Shown piece by piece: positions 59,201 to 64,000 of a stretch of 64,000 nt of DNA. A program made the translations under genes and the position numbers. The DNA comes from Lithospermum erythrorhizon (lineage: Eukaryota; Streptophyta; Magnoliopsida; Boraginales; Boraginaceae), in the NCBI GenBank assembly GCA_019722365.1, contig JADFUC010000388.1, positions 868,001 to 932,000 of the forward strand. Reading direction: 5' to 3'. The notes under the pieces were generated by a model, which had not been told where the DNA came from, ran no database searches, and saw only the letters and a list, made by a program, of their open reading frames with translations. Positions within the stretch are counted from its first letter, which is position 1; each line of letters opens with the position of its first letter.

Positions 59201-62200
59201 TTAAGAATTAATACTAAAGGAATTTATATGAATAAACTAAGAGACATCAAACAGCCATCAAACATATTTTAAGAACTTGGGTCCGCTTTAGTTCCAACTT
59301 GTACTAGTTCTTCCTGATTAGAAAATATATTATCATTTCTGTATAGCTTGATAGAAAAAAAAATATCGGCTGGTTCAAATTAGCCAGCAGAATGATGAAA
59401 ATAATATATATAAGCATTTTTGCTCTCTCCCTCCCTATAAGCATTTTTGCTCTCTCCCTCCCTGTTCCTTCCCTCTTTTTTCTTAATCTTTTTCTTTCTT
59501 TTAATCAGTTTTTAGATATACCAAAACAAATCAGTAACCCAACAGTGTCAAGCTATGTACAGGGTAAGGAAAATGCATAGACATGATAGAGGTAACCTAT
59601 GAATACCACATTAAATTCAAGGTCCTGTTTGTTTTGCTGGAAGGAAAGTGGTGAAAAAGACAAAATGTATCCAGATGGATTTTTATGAACGAGTCATTAA
59701 TAAAATTAAAATTTTGAATTCCTCCCTATTTCACTTCCACCAAACCAAACAGGAGGTAAGATGCAGAGAGATTGATATCAGTATTAGCAAGAGACACATT
59801 TTCACCTGCTCAAGTGTCTGTCTTTGCCCATGCAATAACACCGAACTGTTACAAGTCAATATATAAGTAAAACCATTAAATTAACTGTAACTCAACAAAC
59901 AACAAATAGTAATCTAATGAAGAATAATTCATATCTAGTCAGATAACCGAAGGAATTATGCAAGATGCAAGAACACTAGTTTGTGAGAGCTGCCATCGTT
60001 GATATCGCCGGATTTGGACATTAACTATATCACCATCGGCAATGGAATCCGCAGCACGGGAAAGGAGGTTTAAATGTCTAATTTCTTCCTCACTCTGTTT
60101 TGCATTGTCCATTTTACTCCTATTGTAGCCTCCAAGGGATCGTGGCCTAAAATTAATATAGTTCTCCTGCCATTATGTTGCAAAGATGATTAACTACTCC
60201 ACGATGGACTCAGGCATGGAATTTAGCCGACAATAAAAACTTCGTATGAAAGGAGAGCAATATGCTCTAGTTGCTCAGTATGTTTATCTTTAAGAGACCT
60301 CATACTGTTCGGTATAGTTGATATAAAGTACTAAAAGAATGGCATAACCAAAAGTCCACTTCACTGTTCTGCAGCTTCTAGTAGTTAAGCCAAACTTTTC
60401 TGGCCTACATATTCTCTAAAATTGTTTTTTCCCATATGTCTCTTCTTTTTATTGTATTAAAAAATGTTCTTTCTTATATTTAGTTAATGATTTCCCACTG
60501 CACTTATTGATAATGACACTCCACTTGTAGGAAAATCAAAAGAGGGGTGGGAAAATCATTACCCTATATTTATCAGCGAATAGATAAGCATGCTCATAAG
60601 TAATTAAAAAGGTCATACGGAAACTCTAAAAAATATTCAACAGGAGTCAACTCATCATTGCCAGTCACTAAACAGAATAATATTAAGATCTGGCAACGAA
60701 ATCACCAATAATCTGTAACCACTATAGCAGTAAGCAATGTTAATAGTTCAATTTAAAAATACAGGAAATCAGGAGGCAGAATAACGAACATGAAACTGAA
60801 TTCATCACTAATAACTCAGTCCAATAGAATTAAGTAAAATTGACAGTTGTAGATAGGATAATAATGAAGAATACCTGAATAAGAAGAGGGACCAGATCAG
60901 GATCACTCATGCTTAGGTCAATTCGTTCATCCATTCGTAACTTATCAGCAGTAAATAGCCTGCAGAAGTCAAAGGATTCTCAAACACTTGCACTTAATTT
61001 GACAAATTTAAATAAACATAAAGGGATCCTGTTTAAAAGCTTGTGGTAAGAGGGATTTTGATGAATTATCAGATGATATATAAGTCAAATTTGGAGTTCC
61101 TGAGAGCGAATGAGGATAACAATTAATACAACAGTCACTTTAGAAAAGAAGAATTATATATAAGCTACACACGCAACAATTATACTGTACATTATAAAAT
61201 GAAAGAGCAAAACTTAAAGCAATTAATTCATACTTATCAACAGCGGTAAAAGGAGAGATATCTTCATCCTTAGAACTGTTCTGAAGCCGTTGTCTTATGT
61301 TATCATATCCAATTTCTGAATTGGAGAGACTCATATACTGCAACTGATTTAGTGCCATGCGCATATCTCCATTCACCCGACTAGCCAATTCCTCGAGGGC
61401 AATCTATAAGCAATAAAATTATAACTCGTATAAAGGAGTAATGAAAACAAATAAACAAAATTTGCAACTCGAATTTCGGGTGAAAAGGCATAGATGTATA
61501 CCTCTAGTCTAAACACCACAAACTTCAAATAAAGACAGACCAGGAAGACAAATATCCCATTAGTGATGAGGCGCAACATAACATAAAAAAATATCTAATT
61601 GAAGAATATTGAGATGTTTACTAAAATTACATCATAACAAGAGAACTGCAAATTAATTCTAATAATCCCATCATACTTAAAAGCATAACCAAACCAAACG
61701 ATAGCCAGTTAACCTTGCCTAAAGCATTAATTACAAGACATGATACCTCAAGATATTCGGATCAATCTTCATGCTGAAACACGATTCTATACAACTTGAG
61801 TGAACTTTTCTTAGGGACGTTCACCTCTGCTAGCGCATCTACTTCCAAATTTATAAGTATTTTATTTCCCAACTAAATTACTCATTGACAATAGGTATTT
61901 GTCCAACACTAAAGCATAACTATCCTGAAATCCAAGGATATGCAGTTAAACTACCAAAGCTGTCACATACTCACATTCTTGCAGCACATGATTTTCCTTC
62001 TTCATAATGATCAAGCACTCACATTAATAAATAAATCATTATTAACAGGCAGATGCATCGAAAAGCAACTCCAATTCTAAACCAAGGAGTTATTGTGAAA
62101 GTTCTATTTATTAATCATCACATCAGACAGAATAGGTATGCATGCAAAGGCACCATGAACAATTTGAAAATGCAGATAATGAAATATTTGACTTAGAGAA

Positions 62201-63911
62201 GAAAAAGAGTAAATTATAAAAGCTGTACGCTCTCGTATAGTCCCAATATAACAAATCATTCGTGTGCAACTGAACCAATATAAATTCACTAAAACTTAAT
62301 GCAAAAGTTGTACCTCATTAACTTTCACGCCCTCTGCCTTCGCCACGTGCATTAATCTTTTGGCCATCTGTAATTTCGTTGTCTGTAGGTTAGTAACTCA
62401 TTGAATAATGTTCAATACTTCAATCATCATCTTAGATGCTGAGAAATAAATAATACTCCGTAACCAATATCTTATACTGGCATTCACGTTAGCAAGGAAA
62501 AATAATCAAGTTAGAACTGAAAAGAGTTCGATTTGATGTATAAAAATTGCAACAAACACCGACTCTTACAGTGTCAATCATATCATGGAAACTGTTAACT
62601 CCATAGACTCTGACAATCACATCATTTTGATTGAAGTTACTAATACCAAGAAATATTCAAGAATTCTGAACCAATTTACTAGAATTGACTTTAAGGCCCG
62701 ACTTGAAATTCAATATCAAAATATCCACAAATACTCAGTTTAATTCAACACTGTGGGTCTAGGAAAGTGGCTCCCTTTTTTAGATTTTAACAAGCTAGAG
62801 AATCAAAATTCATTACTAGATCAAAATTATTTGATCGGGCATGGGCAACTTTTTAACATAACAACTTTTGGTCTTATCAACAAAATCTAAACATGTACGA
62901 GTGAATAAATTCAGTCCCCAACTTCAAGTCTTCATATGCTTTGTGAACAATTTTTTTGTCAGACATTGATAACTGGTAAATTAAAAATCGAGTCCCCTAA
63001 ATCATTCATCATTGTGGATCACTTAACCGGTAATAATTCTCATTACTACTTTTCAGCCACATATAATACTTCTACTTTCGACAAAATCAATCAGTTTCAT
63101 GAATTAAAAAATGCAGCAAAACAGGGGCTGTACCATTAATAATAATGAAGAAGATGAGCACCCAGGAACACATTGTTTCAGGCCATCTGCTACAAAGTCT
63201 CAAACTATTGAAACTTCGAAGGCTAACCATAGTTGTAAATAGCGGTCCGTGGCGGTGCTATAGCGGAATAGCTTGGCATGGCACCACAGCCATCACAGGT
63301 AGTGGCGAGGCGGTCGGATATAAGGAATAGGTTATATAGCCGCAATAGCGGCGCTATAGCTATGTGGCAATGGGGAGTGCTATGGCAGAATTCAGTCAGG
63401 GCTTCTTAAAAAAAAAATCTAACCCTAAAACCTAAACCCTTATAATAACCCTAATTTTGAGAAAAATTCAGTCTGCGCCTCTCTTTTCTTCTCTCCATCA
63501 CTCGTTCGCCGAAGGAGGCCACCTCCCTGGTCTGCCTAATGAGACTGCTGCCTTGTTGCCACAACTTTTGGAGTTTTAAAGCCACGAACTACTATTTGCT
63601 ATTCACAACTATAAGTCTAACCAAGAGCAAACACTCTGTCTTCTTAATGTCCACTCAAGTGCATAATGCATATGTGAACAATATGTGAGCGAAAAGATGG
63701 TACCTGTTGCTTTGTGGGTTTCCGGAAACTGAGAAGCAGGCAGTAATTTACGAGACTCTTAAGTTTCTGACTGTAACGGTCATTGCAGATACAAATGATA
63801 GGAATTTTTGAGATCTTGATGCTAGCAATCAGATCGGCAACACCTCCTCTATCCCCACCAGACATTCCATCAACCTCATCCATAATAAGTACAGTTTTTG
63901 TTTGATGAGGG
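56267..63911 (-). CDS. RFC1: replication factor C subunit 1, C-terminal half (5' partial)
   Basis: Large subunit of the nuclear clamp loader that places PCNA on primer ends. Twelve exons in transcription order: 63911-63704, 62367-62314, 61403-61234, 60959-60875, 60166-59948, 59845-59806, 58469-58345, 57604-57532, 57449-57357, 57277-57031, 56724-56659 and 56400-56267 (TAA). The first carries Walker B (VLIMDEVDGMSGGDRGGVADLI) and KIPIICICNDRYSQKLKSL; RVNGDMRMALNQLQ and SSKDEDISPFTAVDK follow. The RFC1-specific C-terminal domain includes GERNFNRFGGWLGKNS and DEAVEKVVEFMDSYSISQ, then APKKRIAAMLEP and a basic tail ending KRKR. Walker A and the BRCT domain lie beyond 64000. One junction (59948 to 59845) does not keep frame with canonical sites. 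About 500 codons are present. Confidence 0.95.
59405..59465. repeat. short tandem duplication in RFC1 intron
   Basis: TAAGCATTTTTGCTCTCTCC followed by CTCCCT occurs twice in tandem with a period of about 28 bp. Confidence 0.9.
63230..63390. repeat. GCTATAGCGG-type repeat in RFC1 intron
   Basis: GC-rich patch with repeated and palindromic GCTATAGCGG/GCGCTATAGC motifs (63256, 63350) and TAGCGG half-sites, inside the intron between the Walker B exon and the next. It resembles a dispersed plant repeat, but the ends were not defined. A poly(A) run and telomere-like CCCTAAA variants (63419-63442) follow. Confidence 0.5.
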
Positions 63912-64000
63912 CTGAAATTGTGGTCAACAAAGAAGTCAGACGGCTCATTTCTCCATTAAATAGGTGGGCAATAAGAAGAAAACGGATGAAGCGTAGGAGT

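Overview
The window is nuclear DNA of a flowering plant, most likely a eudicot. Its genes are split into many short exons with AT-rich GT-AG introns, its long intergenic stretches are full of decayed retrotransposons and small TIR elements, and every recognisable protein is closest to the Arabidopsis-type plant family member. No tRNA, rRNA, CRISPR array or bacterial-style operon was seen.

Layout. (1) 633-3986 (+): 3' part of LSG1, a circularly permuted GTPase for 60S ribosome maturation; its first exons lie left of the window. (2) About 4.0-13.3 kb: intergenic, with an (AT)n tract, an LTR-like block, a degenerate ~250 bp tandem repeat and a MITE. (3) 13504-21318 (+): a complete 13-exon ubiquitin protease, UBP8 (884 aa), with one GC-AG intron. 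(4) 21.3-31.2 kb: repeat-rich desert with SINE-like units, a dead Ty1/copia element, a tandem repeat and a B3-domain gene relic. (5) 31243-36217 (-): a complete six-exon YABBY2-type transcription factor gene (170 aa); its exons are so short that an ORF scan misses almost all of it. (6) 36.2-56.2 kb: broken gene copies and insertions. (7) 56267-63911 (-): the C-terminal half of RFC1, the large clamp-loader subunit; its 5' exons lie right of the window.

The main result is a tandem segmental duplication that joins parts 5 to 7. A unit running from inside YABBY exon 3 to inside an RFC1 exon is present twice (copy A about 33155-44036, copy B about 44039-57133). The intact YABBY and intact RFC1 are the outer genes. 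Between them lie a 3' fragment of RFC1 and a 5' fragment of YABBY, joined inside a single exon at about 44036-44039. The two copies later collected different transposon insertions, and each copy serves as the empty-site control for the other.

The genes are unrelated housekeeping or developmental loci (ribosome assembly, deubiquitination, leaf/ovule polarity, DNA replication), and nothing suggests they act together. Exon boundaries were derived by hand from splice signals, reading-frame continuity and family resemblance. No alignment or database search was run.
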